Assembly (NCBI GenBank): GCA_040755155.1
Contig: JBFMBP010000037.1
Location: 62,001-126,000 of the forward strand
From: Candidatus Omnitrophota bacterium
GTDB taxonomy: Bacteria > Hinthialibacterota > Hinthialibacteria > Hinthialibacterales > Hinthialibacteraceae
Direction: 5' to 3'
DNA length: 64,000 nt
Position numbers and translations under genes: made by a program
In this document: positions 27,485-36,809 of the stretch, piece after piece
Numbering within the stretch: the first letter of the stretch is position 1
Layout of the letters: each line of letters begins with the position of its first letter
Notes under the pieces: model-generated
The model's input: only the letters and a program-made list of their open reading frames with translations
What the model was told of the DNA's origin: nothing
Database searches by the model: none

Positions 27485-28573
27485 ATGCGAATACTGATTA
27501 TCGTTCTTTTACTGCTTGCGCCCTCCAATCTGTTCGCCGACCGCGTCCTGGACAATTTCGAAAACGACCGCTCTCCCGCCAATGGCTCCGGAACCGACGT
27601 TTATTGGAATCCGCCTCCCGTCTCCGACTTCCAACTGGAGTTGGAAAAGACGAAAACGTTTTCCGGCGGAGGAGCGCTTAAAGTTTCCTGGAAACAAAAA
27701 GACCTATGGCCTAACTTCGTCATCGCCAATCTGCAAAAGAACCAAAACGCGGGAAAGCAATTTCTCAACGCCGATTCCATCCGCATGGCCGTCGCCGGTC
27801 CGGCGGGCAACATTATCGTTAAGTTCACCGATGCCAATGGCGTAGGAACAGGCGATTTGGCCAATATGAGAACCTCGGGAAGCGACGATTACGAACTTTA
27901 TGAATTTCCCTATTTGGGCGTCGCCGCCGGTTTGAATCTCGATATCGAAAATATTTCCGAAATTCAATTGCTCGTCGATGCGGGCGTCCGCAGTACGGAC
28001 AAGACAATCTACATTGACTCCATCGAACTGATCGCCGGATCGGGCGACGCCGCCGACGTTATCGCCGTCGTAGATAACTTCGACAACGATCTGTCTCTCG
28101 CCGACGATCCCAACGCACCCGACTCCTCTCCTTCCGGCCATTCTCTTATGCCCGGCCCCTTTGCGACGGCGGTAGTGGACGATCCAGCGGGATCGGGCGG
28201 CGCCGTTCTGAAAGTCGATTACAATACCAGCCCTTGGAACGTGTTATGGGTCGATACGTTGGACGTCATCGACTGGAGCGAAGCGGATGGCATATCCATC
28301 GACATCTACGGCGCGGCGGGCGGCATTCTGCTGAAATTGAAAGACGCCACAGGAGCGGAACAAGAACCCAGCGGCGGCTTCATTAAAAGTACGGGGGATG
28401 CCTGGCAAACTTTCTCTTGGCAATTCAACAACATTACTTCCGTCGATCTTACGAACATGGGTAAGCTCATCGTCTTCGTGGAAGGGCCCTCCGGCGGCCA
28501 TGGAACGGTTTATTTCGACAACCTGAAACTGTTCGGCCCCATTACGGGAGTGATGGATTGGGAACTATACTAA
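27485..28573 (+). CDS. Secreted protein with two tandem carbohydrate-binding-like beta-sandwiches
   Basis: 362 residues from the ATG at 27485 (AAGGAG seven bases upstream; a longer frame from 27431 lacks this). Signal peptide MRILIIVLLLLAPSNLFA. Two similar domains follow: VLDNFENDRSP to YIDSIELIAG (about 19-190) and VVDNFDNDLSL to YFDNLKLFG (about 195-352). Each opens with V(L/V)DNF(E/D)ND and closes with a YxDxxxL strand, the layout of CBM11/CIA30-like galactose-binding folds. No catalytic domain is present, so a binding role is likely. It ends in MDWELY and shares that tail with the FG-GAP protein and the esterase-like protein. Confidence 0.7.
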   Translation: MRILIIVLLLLAPSNLFADRVLDNFENDRSPANGSGTDVYWNPPPVSDFQLELEKTKTFSGGGALKVSWKQKDLWPNFVIANLQKNQNAGKQFLNADSIRMAVAGPAGNIIVKFTDANGVGTGDLANMRTSGSDDYELYEFPYLGVAAGLNLDIENISEIQLLVDAGVRSTDKTIYIDSIELIAGSGDAADVIAVVDNFDNDLSLADDPNAPDSSPSGHSLMPGPFATAVVDDPAGSGGAVLKVDYNTSPWNVLWVDTLDVIDWSEADGISIDIYGAAGGILLKLKDATGAEQEPSGGFIKSTGDAWQTFSWQFNNITSVDLTNMGKLIVFVEGPSGGHGTVYFDNLKLFGPITGVMDWELY

Positions 28574-28632
28574 TTAATGGAATATCTTCCGCTTTTGCAA
28601 TGGCATAATCATAATCAAGGGAGGCAATAATT

Positions 28633-28908
28633 ATGAACGACTCCTTGGATTTGCGAAATGGATTGGACGCCATCGCCAAGATTCTCATCCGCTGTTTTTT
28701 TCTGGGAATTTTGTTTTTGTTTCTTTGGTTTCTATTGATTTTATGCGGCGGCGATTTCGTCTATCAATGGCATTCGAAATTCTTTGAGATTACGAGAGAG
28801 CATTTCTATTGGACAATGTATGCCGGGATAACCATTGCCAAATTGTCGATCTTCGGCGTATTCTTATTTCCTTACATTGCCATTCGAATGATCTTAGCGA
28901 AGAAATAA
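28633..28908 (+). CDS. Small two-helix membrane protein, function unknown
   Basis: 91 residues. Two hydrophobic segments (about 15-41, ILIRCFFLGILFLFLWFLLIL; about 63-86, AGITIAKLSIFGVFLFPYIAI) joined by a polar stretch. A strong AGGGAGG ribosome-binding site supports translation. It lies 59 bases after the tandem beta-sandwich gene and may be in the same transcript. Family not recognised. Confidence 0.6.
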   Translation: MNDSLDLRNGLDAIAKILIRCFFLGILFLFLWFLLILCGGDFVYQWHSKFFEITREHFYWTMYAGITIAKLSIFGVFLFPYIAIRMILAKK

Positions 28909-28964
28909 GGGAGAGCGGGCTTCCACGTCCGCAGATCATTTATTTCCCTCTGCGCATTCAATTC

Positions 28965-29003
28965 CGCAGGGCGGGCTAAAACCTAAACGCAACCCGCCCT
29001 GCG
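28965..29003. terminator. Hairpin between convergent genes
   Basis: CGCAGGGCGGG and CCCGCCCTGCG arms (11 bp, perfect) around a 17-base loop, between a plus-strand and a minus-strand gene end. It lacks a long T-run, so it could be a dispersed palindrome serving as a two-way transcript end. Confidence 0.5.
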
Positions 29004-29015
29004 TTATTTGATACT

Positions 29016-29750
29016 TTATTCTTGTCCCCGCCGCCTCAGCGCCTGTATAATTCCCATCGCCGTTTCATACTCGGCGGATGTAAGTTTTAAGCGTTGAACA
29101 AGACAGCGTATGATTTCGATGCGCCGCCCGCGCCGTCCCGCTTTGAAAAAATTCGTTTCCTGCAAAAGCGCCGCCATCCCATCGACGATCCGATTGACAT
29201 CAGCCTGGTGCGCGGGCGTTTCCGTCTCATCGTCAGCCTGTTTGGATATCCTGGTAAAGACCATAGATAGTTCGTATAAAACCACCGTCACGGCGTGCGA
29301 AAGATTCAAACTCAGCCTCTCGCTATGCAGCGGAATTTCGACAACCTTCTCGCACAGGCGCTTTTCTTCGTTGGATAGTCCAAAATCTTCCGGCCCGAAA
29401 ACCAGAGCCATTTTTCCGGCAGGCGGCGCTGACTTCATTTCTTCCATCCAGGAAGGCACATCCAACTGCGGGCGCTTAAAATCGTGCCGCCGCCGTGAGA
29501 AGCCGACAATAGTATGACAATCCGCTAAAGCCTCCACTAAAGTCGAATAGACTTGCGCGCCGTCCAATATCTCCCGCGCCCCGCTGGCCGTTTTGTACGC
29601 GGGAGACCTTTCATCCAAAACAAACGACGGCGCCGCGAACCGCAAAGCATCGAATCCAAACGCTTTCATGGAACGAGCGGCGAATCCGGCGTTTTCCGGA
29701 TGCTGCGTCCGTGTTAATACTACGACAAACGGGATTCCTCTCATTTCCAT
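29016..29750 (-). CDS. trmJ: tRNA/rRNA 2'-O-methyltransferase, SpoU/TrmJ type
   Basis: 244 residues, the size of TrmJ. SPOUT-fold SAM-dependent enzymes of this type methylate the 2'-OH of nucleotide 32 in tRNAs. Seen: PFVVVLTRTQHPENAGFAAR (motif 1 with N-GxxxR), LVFGPEDFGLSNEE (motif 2) and LNLSHAVTVVLYEL (motif 3), then a helical C-terminal region. Its ATG directly follows the stop of the URO-D-like gene with no gap, so the two are probably co-translated. TrmJ rather than TrmH is favoured by the N-terminal position of motif 1 and the C-terminal extension; exact substrate is not proven. Confidence 0.85.
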   Translation of the reverse strand: MEMRGIPFVVVLTRTQHPENAGFAARSMKAFGFDALRFAAPSFVLDERSPAYKTASGAREILDGAQVYSTLVEALADCHTIVGFSRRRHDFKRPQLDVPSWMEEMKSAPPAGKMALVFGPEDFGLSNEEKRLCEKVVEIPLHSERLSLNLSHAVTVVLYELSMVFTRISKQADDETETPAHQADVNRIVDGMAALLQETNFFKAGRRGRRIEIIRCLVQRLKLTSAEYETAMGIIQALRRRGQE

Positions 29751-30959
29751 CTACGGGATCGGATAATCGCGGAATTCCTTGGCCGCTTCGTAGACCGCCA
29801 GGATGTTTTCCGGCGGTATGTTGGCCTGGATGTTGTGTACGGGATTGAAGACGTAGCCGCCGCCCGGCGCGAAGAGGCGGATTTGTTGGCGCACATGCTC
29901 GCGGATTTCTTCCGGCGTCGCGTTGGGCAGAACGCCTTGCGTGTCGCAGCCGCCGCCCCAAAACGTAATGCGCTCGCCGTATTTCATTTTCAGATGGGCG
30001 CAGTCCATATGCGCCGCCGTAAATTGAACGGGATTAAGAACCTCGACGCCTTCCTTAATTAAATCCTCGATATAGCACTCGCAGGAGCCGCAGCAATGGA
30101 AGAATAATTTGATATGGGGGCAGCGTTTTTTGACGGCGGAATAAACGGTTTTGTGTGCGGGGTGGATCGATCGGCGATAGGTTTCCATGCTGACTTGCGG
30201 CGCCGATTGCGTTCCCAAATCGTCGCCCATCTGAATCAACTGGATGAATTCCCCGACGGCGTCAAGGTAGCGCTCCAAGTTGACGAGATGTTGTTCAACG
30301 AAGCGTTGGATAAGCGTCTCGGCGAAGCCATCGCCGTCCGCCAGGTCCATCATAAAATTGCCCCATCCGCGCAGCGTTTGGCCGTATTCCAAAATATTGC
30401 CGCCAAAGCCGCCCATGAGCGCGTAATCCGTGTTTTGATAAAGAAACTGGGCGCGGCGCCTCATCCAGGCCAATTCCTCATCGGTATACATCGGGAGATT
30501 GTACGACTCCACAGGATCGCGGGGAGCGCCGAGAGGCGGCTGTACGGTTTCGAAATAAAGGCAGCCGGAAGGCATCCGGTTGACGACCTTGCCTTGGGGA
30601 TTTTTGATGACATAGCCGCCGCAGCCGTCGGAGTCGATGGGGATTTGCGGCGGCGTTTCGGCGGGCGCGCCATCGGGAAGAGTAAAATGCCGCCAGGCGC
30701 GTTCGTCGGGGCATAGCGACGTGTTTACGATATCGACGATATCTACCTGAAACAATTCAAGAATTTCCGGCTCGATCTCCGCAAGTTGCTGAAGAACGTC
30801 GTAGACGCGGATGCGGCCTGTCGCAAGACCCAAATGTCTTTTTAGCCGGGCGTAGGCGATGGCCATAATGCCGGTAGAACGCATTCCGCCGCAGTCGATG
30901 GGCATTTTATCCAACGGGCGGCGTTCGATAGCGGCGAGGACTCGTTCGCGCGATTTCAT
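29751..30959 (-). CDS. Uroporphyrinogen-decarboxylase-family protein (methyltransferase-like type)
   Basis: 402 residues. Opens with SRERVLAAIERRPLDKMPID, the usual start of URO-D-fold proteins that are not HemE. HFTLPDGAP, LFFHCCGSCECYIEDLI (about 285-301, with a Cys-rich H-CC-C-C cluster suited to metal) and a GGGYVFNPVHNIQANIPPENI C-terminus follow. HemE-type proteins are shorter and have different arginines. Relatives in anaerobic and candidate-phylum genomes are thought to act on methylated compounds or corrinoids. No corrinoid protein is adjacent, so the substrate is open. TrmJ follows without a gap. Confidence 0.8.
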   Translation of the reverse strand: MKSRERVLAAIERRPLDKMPIDCGGMRSTGIMAIAYARLKRHLGLATGRIRVYDVLQQLAEIEPEILELFQVDIVDIVNTSLCPDERAWRHFTLPDGAPAETPPQIPIDSDGCGGYVIKNPQGKVVNRMPSGCLYFETVQPPLGAPRDPVESYNLPMYTDEELAWMRRRAQFLYQNTDYALMGGFGGNILEYGQTLRGWGNFMMDLADGDGFAETLIQRFVEQHLVNLERYLDAVGEFIQLIQMGDDLGTQSAPQVSMETYRRSIHPAHKTVYSAVKKRCPHIKLFFHCCGSCECYIEDLIKEGVEVLNPVQFTAAHMDCAHLKMKYGERITFWGGGCDTQGVLPNATPEEIREHVRQQIRLFAPGGGYVFNPVHNIQANIPPENILAVYEAAKEFRDYPIP

Positions 30960-31041
30960 TTCTTTTCCCTTCTAGGCGCAGATAAGCAATAATTATTATA
31001 TTATGTCTTTGGCAGGAAAGTTTGTATACGAGCATTACTCT

Positions 31042-33210
31042 TCAAACCCGATTGCGCAAGCAAGCCATGACGATTCGGATTTCCTCGTAGGGGATTTCTC
31101 CGTTCAGAGCATCGTAAATAGGCTTGAGCCTTTCGTCTTCTGCTTTGCTGGCGGCGGCTTCTATTCTTTGCGCTTTCTCTTTATCCACCCAAGGCGACGG
31201 ATCTACGATTCTCTTCTCGCCAATATATTCCTCTAAATATTGATACGCCGTCGATAAGGCGCGCTCCACCGTCGCCGCCGTCTCCGCGACGGAAGCGCCT
31301 TGGGAAAACATTTTGAAGGCTTTCCGCTTGGCGGCGGACGGTTTCGGGGCGGATTCTTCGTCTCGGTGCAATGTTTTCGAAGTAGAGGGGGGCATTACGT
31401 CCAACTTGAGGGAACGCTCGGCGCAATATTGTTTGATGACCGATACAAAGATATCGCCGTAGAGTTGCTTCTTCTTTTCTCCTACTCCTTCCACTTGGAG
31501 AAATGCCTTTTGAGTGGACGGCCTGCGTCTTGCCATGTCGCGCAAGGCGGCGTCGCTGAAGACGACGAAGGCGGAAATGTTGCGGTTATTGGCGAGTTCG
31601 CGCCTTTTTACGCGCAGCGCTTCAAACAGTCCCCGATCGACTCCCGCCCAGGAATCGCGGACGGCTTTGGAGGATGCGGCGGCTTTTTTCGACGGTTGCA
31701 GGAGACGAGGCGCATCTTGGCCACGGATGACGCGCCAGCCTTTTTCTGTAAGATTAAGGACGTTGAATTCGCCGGTTTTGCGCAAACAGCCTTGAGCGGC
31801 GAGCTGTTCTATCCAATCGCGGACGATGCGCTTTGGGTATTGGGAGAGGAGGCTATAGGTCGTCAACTGGTTATGGCCAAATTCCTCGATGCGTTTTTCG
31901 TTGGAGCCGATGAGCACGGAGGCCGTATAATCGCCGCCGAAGCGTTCGCCGAGGCGCTTGACGCAAGAGAGAATTTTCTGCGCCGTCACCAAAGAATCCT
32001 CGAGAACGTCAAGTTCGCCAAGGCAGACATCGCAAGCGGCGCAATTCTCCTTGTCCAAATCCTCGCCAAAGTAATCGAGGATTGTTTTGCGTCGGCAAAC
32101 GACTCCCGTACAGTAGTCGTAAATTTCGTTCAGTTTGTCGATAGCGATCTTTTTGGGTTCCGCAGGCATTTTTTCGAGCAGTTTGCACCAGACGCTGTAA
32201 TCTGAGTTGGAGTAAAAAAGGCAGCATTCCGCTTCCAGGCCGTCGCGTCCGGCGCGTCCGCTTTCTTGCTGGTAATGCTCCAACGATTTGGGCATTCCGG
32301 CATGGACGACGAAGCGGACGTTGGATTTATCAATTCCCATGCCGAAGGCGACGGTGGCGGCGATAACGTCGATTTTTTCTTGAATGAAAGCATCTTGGTT
32401 TTGCTTGCGCACGGCGTCGTCCAAGCCTGCATGATAGGGAAGGATATTGACGCCGCGCTCTTTCATCTCATCGCTCATCTCTTCCGCATCGGCGCGGCGG
32501 ATGCAGTAGATAATGCCCGATTCGCCGCGATGGCGCTCGATAACCTTGCCGATTTGCTTGTAGATATCGTTGCTGCGCGCCACTTTATAAACAAGATTCG
32601 GTCGGTCGAAGGAGCCAACGAGAATTTCGGGATTGGTAAGATGCAATTGTTCCACGATGTCCTTACGGACGATCGAAGCGGCGGTGGCCGTATAAGCGTG
32701 AACGGCTTTATCGGGAAAGACTTCCTTGAGTACGCTCAACTGGCGGTATTCGGGGCGGAAGTCGTGGCCCCACATGCTGACGCAATGGGCTTCGTCGATG
32801 GCGACGAATGAGAGATCGATTTTTTTGAGATAATCGAGGAATCCGTTGGAGAAAAGGCGTTCGGGAGAGAGATAGAGGATTTTGAGCGTCTTGGAGTCCA
32901 GGCGCGAAAAGACGTCGTCCCGTTCCCAATAGGACAAGCCGCTATCGATGCGGGCGGCGGGAACGCCGCATTCCGCGAGAGCGTCGACCTGGTCTTTCAT
33001 AAGGGAAATCAGGGGAGAAACCACAACCGCCGCGCCAGGCATACTCATCGCCGGCGCCTGAAAACAGAGCGACTTGCCGCCTCCGGTAGGCAATACCACA
33101 AGGGAATCGCGGCCTTGGAGGACGCTTTCCATCGCTTCTTTCTGCAAGGGACGGAAATCGTCATAGCCCCAGTATTTTTTCAATATATCTTTAATGCGTC
33201 CATCCAACAT
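31042..33210 (-). CDS. recQ: ATP-dependent DNA helicase RecQ
   Basis: 722 residues from the ATG at 33210; a TTG start seven codons earlier is possible. 3'-5' superfamily 2 helicase for recombination and fork repair. Helicase core: FRPLQKEAM, Walker A PTGGGKS (about 41-47), SPLISLMKDQV, IDEAHC (about 142), YTATA, and motif VI QESGRAGRDG. The zinc-binding part has the Cys set CTGVVCRRK, CAACDVC; a winged-helix RQC region follows. An HRDC domain lies at about 525-600 (LFEALRVKRRELAN). A further C-terminal segment (MFSQGASVAETAATVERALSTAYQYL, helix-turn-helix-like) is longer than in E. coli RecQ but is common in other bacteria. Confidence 0.95.
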   Translation of the reverse strand: MLDGRIKDILKKYWGYDDFRPLQKEAMESVLQGRDSLVVLPTGGGKSLCFQAPAMSMPGAAVVVSPLISLMKDQVDALAECGVPAARIDSGLSYWERDDVFSRLDSKTLKILYLSPERLFSNGFLDYLKKIDLSFVAIDEAHCVSMWGHDFRPEYRQLSVLKEVFPDKAVHAYTATAASIVRKDIVEQLHLTNPEILVGSFDRPNLVYKVARSNDIYKQIGKVIERHRGESGIIYCIRRADAEEMSDEMKERGVNILPYHAGLDDAVRKQNQDAFIQEKIDVIAATVAFGMGIDKSNVRFVVHAGMPKSLEHYQQESGRAGRDGLEAECCLFYSNSDYSVWCKLLEKMPAEPKKIAIDKLNEIYDYCTGVVCRRKTILDYFGEDLDKENCAACDVCLGELDVLEDSLVTAQKILSCVKRLGERFGGDYTASVLIGSNEKRIEEFGHNQLTTYSLLSQYPKRIVRDWIEQLAAQGCLRKTGEFNVLNLTEKGWRVIRGQDAPRLLQPSKKAAASSKAVRDSWAGVDRGLFEALRVKRRELANNRNISAFVVFSDAALRDMARRRPSTQKAFLQVEGVGEKKKQLYGDIFVSVIKQYCAERSLKLDVMPPSTSKTLHRDEESAPKPSAAKRKAFKMFSQGASVAETAATVERALSTAYQYLEEYIGEKRIVDPSPWVDKEKAQRIEAAASKAEDERLKPIYDALNGEIPYEEIRIVMACLRNRV

Positions 33211-33259
33211 CAATACCCCAATCGCTTCCAATTCATCCCCTGCAGCCGATCGACGTCCA

Positions 33260-34387
33260 TTAAACAGACAAGCTGAATCGAAAGACGGTTCCCTCCGCAG
33301 GCGAGGTTGCGAAACTTACTTTTCCTCCCAGTATCTCTTCGCCGAACAATTTCATGGAATAGGTTCCTAGGCCTCTTCCCGCTTCATTTTTGGTGCTGAA
33401 ATGTCTTTGAAAAATTCTTAGCGAAACGTCTTCTGGCATATACTTTTTATTCCATACGCAAAAAGACAATTCGTTGTTCTTCATTTCGAAATACAATTTT
33501 ACTTCCTCGCCTTCGTCCGATGCTTCCAACGCATTTATGGCCATATTGCTAAGGATTCGTAAAAACAGGGATAAATCGGTTCGGATTTTTTCCACAGGGA
33601 TTGCTTGCGAAATAGTCAATGTTTTCCCTTTCATAGCCGGATGGTTCGAAAGACTCTTTTGCAGTTCGTCTATGGCGTCCCTAATGGAAAATTCTTGAAA
33701 ATAGGCTCGATAATCGTCATATTTTTCCTTGCTTAACGTTCTTTGAATCGTAAATTCACTGGCTAGTCTATGGGTTGTTTGTTTGACGATTTCCAAGAGT
33801 TTTGCGGTATTTTGCGGCGCATCCATCTCCAATAAACTGACGGAAAAACTTAAATTGGTCAGAAGATTATTGACATCGTGGAAGAATACTCTTTCGAGAG
33901 AAGCCAACCGTTCGCTCACGGTGATGTCTTGCAGAAATATAAAAATAAATTTTTCGCCGTCAAACGTAAAAAGATGCGATCGTACGCGCAAGCAAAGATG
34001 GTATTCTTTGGAATCTTTCTTCGCCGTCAGAGCGCATTTTCTTTCCAATGGCCGATCGCCCGCCAAGGCGGAAACGATGGAAATAGCCGCTCCGCAAGAC
34101 GAACAATATTTGCTGGTCCCGCACCCCCCATCCATTTCTTGGGAATAGACGCAATTCAACGTCTCTCCCGGCCGCAATCCTAATATTTCTTCCACTTTAT
34201 CGGTTCCTAAATATTCCAAATAGGCTTCATTGACCGCTAGCACTTGCCGATGTTCGTTCAATACGGCGAACAATCCGCTGGCGGTTGTCAACAAGCCGTT
34301 GAAAATCGGGCTGCGGCTAATGATTTCCATTTCCCGCTTTATTTCCTGAATGTTCGCTCTTTCCGGCGGCGCAAAGTAGGTTTTCAT
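33260..34387 (-). CDS. PAS-domain sensor histidine kinase with a Cys cluster, soluble
   Basis: 375 residues from the ATG at 34387 (AAAGG upstream; a TTG start lies seven codons earlier). N-terminal PAS domain (about 25-160) with FAVLNEHRQVLAVNEAYLEYLG and a four-Cys motif: NCVYSQEMDGGCGTSKYCSSCG. H-box FFHDVNNLLTNL (His about 177), N-box ILSNMAINALEA (about 286) and G-box GRGLGTYSMKLFGEE. No membrane segment, so it senses something in the cytoplasm; the Cys set could bind metal or respond to redox state. No response regulator is adjacent. The H-box F-HD-NN and short G-box match a known group of soluble kinases with the same GCGTSxxCxxCG motif. Confidence 0.85.
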   Translation of the reverse strand: MKTYFAPPERANIQEIKREMEIISRSPIFNGLLTTASGLFAVLNEHRQVLAVNEAYLEYLGTDKVEEILGLRPGETLNCVYSQEMDGGCGTSKYCSSCGAAISIVSALAGDRPLERKCALTAKKDSKEYHLCLRVRSHLFTFDGEKFIFIFLQDITVSERLASLERVFFHDVNNLLTNLSFSVSLLEMDAPQNTAKLLEIVKQTTHRLASEFTIQRTLSKEKYDDYRAYFQEFSIRDAIDELQKSLSNHPAMKGKTLTISQAIPVEKIRTDLSLFLRILSNMAINALEASDEGEEVKLYFEMKNNELSFCVWNKKYMPEDVSLRIFQRHFSTKNEAGRGLGTYSMKLFGEEILGGKVSFATSPAEGTVFRFSLSV

Positions 34388-34694
34388 CAACGGCAATACC
34401 TTTCCCAATTCAATATAATCAGGCGATTTTCCGGTATTTTTGATGATTCATAATCAATCGCTATTTAATTATCTGTGATTTACAAAGATTTTCAACCGAT
34501 TGCTTTTCCTTCGTCATACTTCAGGATGATAACCGCTATCTAGTAGACGCTTGCCTTGAAAAAGGGCTTCTGATAGCTTGGTTTTCATTCGCTGCCGCTC
34601 TTGGTATTATTTATCTATAAATCCTATGCGAGAGTCAGTAAGCAAGCCATTATTATTTAACTGGATTAACTGACTCAAAGGGAAAGAGCAATTC
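34388..34694. other. Divergent promoter region
   Basis: 307 AT-rich bases between the minus-strand kinase gene and the plus-strand sulfatase-fold gene. No gene and no clear promoter that I would defend. AAAGGGAAAGAG before 34695 is the sulfatase gene's ribosome-binding site. Confidence 0.4.
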
Positions 34695-36713
34695 ATGATG
34701 CGAAAACTTCTCGATTGGCGAATACCCGCCTTTTTTCTTCTGCCATTGTGCGGATGTTTCAATAATGGAAACCGCCCAAACATCCTGCTGTTGACGCTCG
34801 ACACTTTACGGGCGGATGCGCTGGGATGTTATGGAAGCATGGATGGGCGTACGCCTAACCTGGACCGGTTGGCGCAAGAAGGAGTACTGTTCGAAGACGC
34901 CGTATGCCAGATTCCCGCCACCCTGACATCGCACACCGCCATCATGACGGGACGCAACCCAAAAACTACCGGCGTACGCTTTCGCACAGCCAGAGTTCCC
35001 TTGCATGAAAAGACAATAGGGGAAGTCTTTCATGCGGCGGGCTATGAAACCGCCGCCTTTATTAGCAGTTTCGTCTTGGCCCCCGAATTCGGTTTGAACC
35101 AGGGATTCGAACGGTACGAGATGGGTGGAATATCGCCGAATGGAGGAGCGGCGCCTGTGGAGCGGCGAGCGGAGGAGACTATCGACCAGGTCATTCTCTA
35201 CCTCAGCCATCATCCGAAAATACCGTTTTTTATATGGGTTCATTTATACGACCCCCATACGCCTTATGATGCTCCTCCCCCGTATTCGTCGATGTTCGAT
35301 CCGTCATACGCAGGATCGCTCAAAGGATCCGTAGAGGAGATCACTCGGTTGAATGCGGCGAAGGGCGAAGGACTGAGCGAACGGGACCGGCGGCGCCTGC
35401 GGGCGCTTTATTTAGGGGAAACGGCTTATATGGATCATCATATCGGGCGCCTGTTGGATAAATTGAAACAATCGGGATTATCAGAACGCACGGTAGTCGC
35501 CGCCATCGCCGACCATGGAGAAAATTTAGGCGAGGGGGGCAGGTTTTTTCACGGAGACGATCTCTATCAACCCGCCGCGCATGTTCCGCTGATTATGCGT
35601 TATCCCAAGCGGTTGAATTCCGGCGAACGTACGGCGGCGCCCGTACAGAGCATCGATCTGTTCCCTACTCTGCTGGAACTGGCGAATATTGCGCCCGCCG
35701 CTGGAGTGGAGGGAATCTCGCTGCTTCCGCTTTGCTCTAAACAAAAGGCGGAGTTTCAATCCAAACTCGCCTATATGGAAACGGAAGCCGATCCCGTAAC
35801 GGAGGGAAATAAAATTTATGGATTGCGGGCCATGAAGAACAAATTTCTCTACCATAGCGCCCATCGGCGTCCGGAAGTTCCGCTGGGCGTCTTTACGGAG
35901 ATTCCCCTGAAAGGCCCCACCATCGTTATGCTGCGTGTGCAAGGCGATCCCGCCATACGTTTGATGGCGCATGTGCGTTACCGGACGGAAGCGCTATACG
36001 CCAGCCGGGATTTTCAAGCATTGGCTACGCTTCCCACGACCGTGATTCATGCGGAGACGGCGGGCAGCGATCCCGTACATAAAGAAGCGATGGAGAGCAA
36101 AGCATTTCTGAATGCGCCCGATGGATGGCGGACGCAGATGACGCCGGACTTGCATCGCATCGCTCGCAGTTACGGACAGGCGCAGGGCTGGCCGGTGAAT
36201 TGGATGGTGCTGGAGGGCGTGGGCGTCGATGCCTCGATTCCCCATAAGCAGAAAAGCGCCGTCTTCGCCGTGGATCAGATTGAAGCCTTCGCGCCGTCGC
36301 TGCGATTTCCATCCTCTCCGCGATTGCGCTTCCCCTTCTGGATCATCGAAGATTTCGAAAACGCTGCCAGCCGGGGATTGGCCGACGCAGGCGAAGGACC
36401 GCCGCATACCATTCAAAGCGAATGGCTTTACGAATCCCTTTTAAACGGGAAGCAACAACAGAAGATCACAATAACCTTCCCTAGCGAAATCGAAGCCGAC
36501 GCGCTGGATGAATTGTTCGACTTAAGCCGCGATCCCCTAGAGGAGCGCAACCTGCTGACAGGCGCGAATACGGAAAAAGAACCAGCGCAGACCGCCGCCT
36601 ATTGCCGAACCCTATTGGATTCTTGGATCGCCAAGAAAGCGGGAGAGACCGACGCGCGGGATTGGAATCCGGCGCAATTGGAAGCGCTGGAAGCGCTGGG
36701 ATATACGAAATGA
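34695..36713 (+). CDS. Sulfatase-fold lipoprotein lacking the formylglycine Cys
   Basis: 672 residues. Lipoprotein signal (FFLLPLCGC, lipid Cys about 21). Alkaline-phosphatase-superfamily metal sites: NILLLTLDTLRADALG (Asp pair about 36), and AADHGENLGEG (about 278) for the second Asp-His. Where a true sulfatase has CxPSR, this has ATLTSHTAIMTG, so the nucleophile position is Thr. It matches the large group with PLTLPSH in that place, whose substrate may be a phosphate ester rather than a sulfate. A long insert before the C-terminal DLFDLSRDPLEERNL block makes it larger than typical. It ends ALEALGYTK, a common sulfatase-family ending. Likely acts at the cell envelope. Confidence 0.8.
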   Translation: MMRKLLDWRIPAFFLLPLCGCFNNGNRPNILLLTLDTLRADALGCYGSMDGRTPNLDRLAQEGVLFEDAVCQIPATLTSHTAIMTGRNPKTTGVRFRTARVPLHEKTIGEVFHAAGYETAAFISSFVLAPEFGLNQGFERYEMGGISPNGGAAPVERRAEETIDQVILYLSHHPKIPFFIWVHLYDPHTPYDAPPPYSSMFDPSYAGSLKGSVEEITRLNAAKGEGLSERDRRRLRALYLGETAYMDHHIGRLLDKLKQSGLSERTVVAAIADHGENLGEGGRFFHGDDLYQPAAHVPLIMRYPKRLNSGERTAAPVQSIDLFPTLLELANIAPAAGVEGISLLPLCSKQKAEFQSKLAYMETEADPVTEGNKIYGLRAMKNKFLYHSAHRRPEVPLGVFTEIPLKGPTIVMLRVQGDPAIRLMAHVRYRTEALYASRDFQALATLPTTVIHAETAGSDPVHKEAMESKAFLNAPDGWRTQMTPDLHRIARSYGQAQGWPVNWMVLEGVGVDASIPHKQKSAVFAVDQIEAFAPSLRFPSSPRLRFPFWIIEDFENAASRGLADAGEGPPHTIQSEWLYESLLNGKQQQKITITFPSEIEADALDELFDLSRDPLEERNLLTGANTEKEPAQTAAYCRTLLDSWIAKKAGETDARDWNPAQLEALEALGYTK

Positions 36714-36809
36714 GAAAACGACGCATAATTAATACGGCGAATCCGGTCAGCGTAAGTACGCTAACATATTCATAGGAACGGAAATTTGCATATTTTTTTT
36801 GATTGGAAA

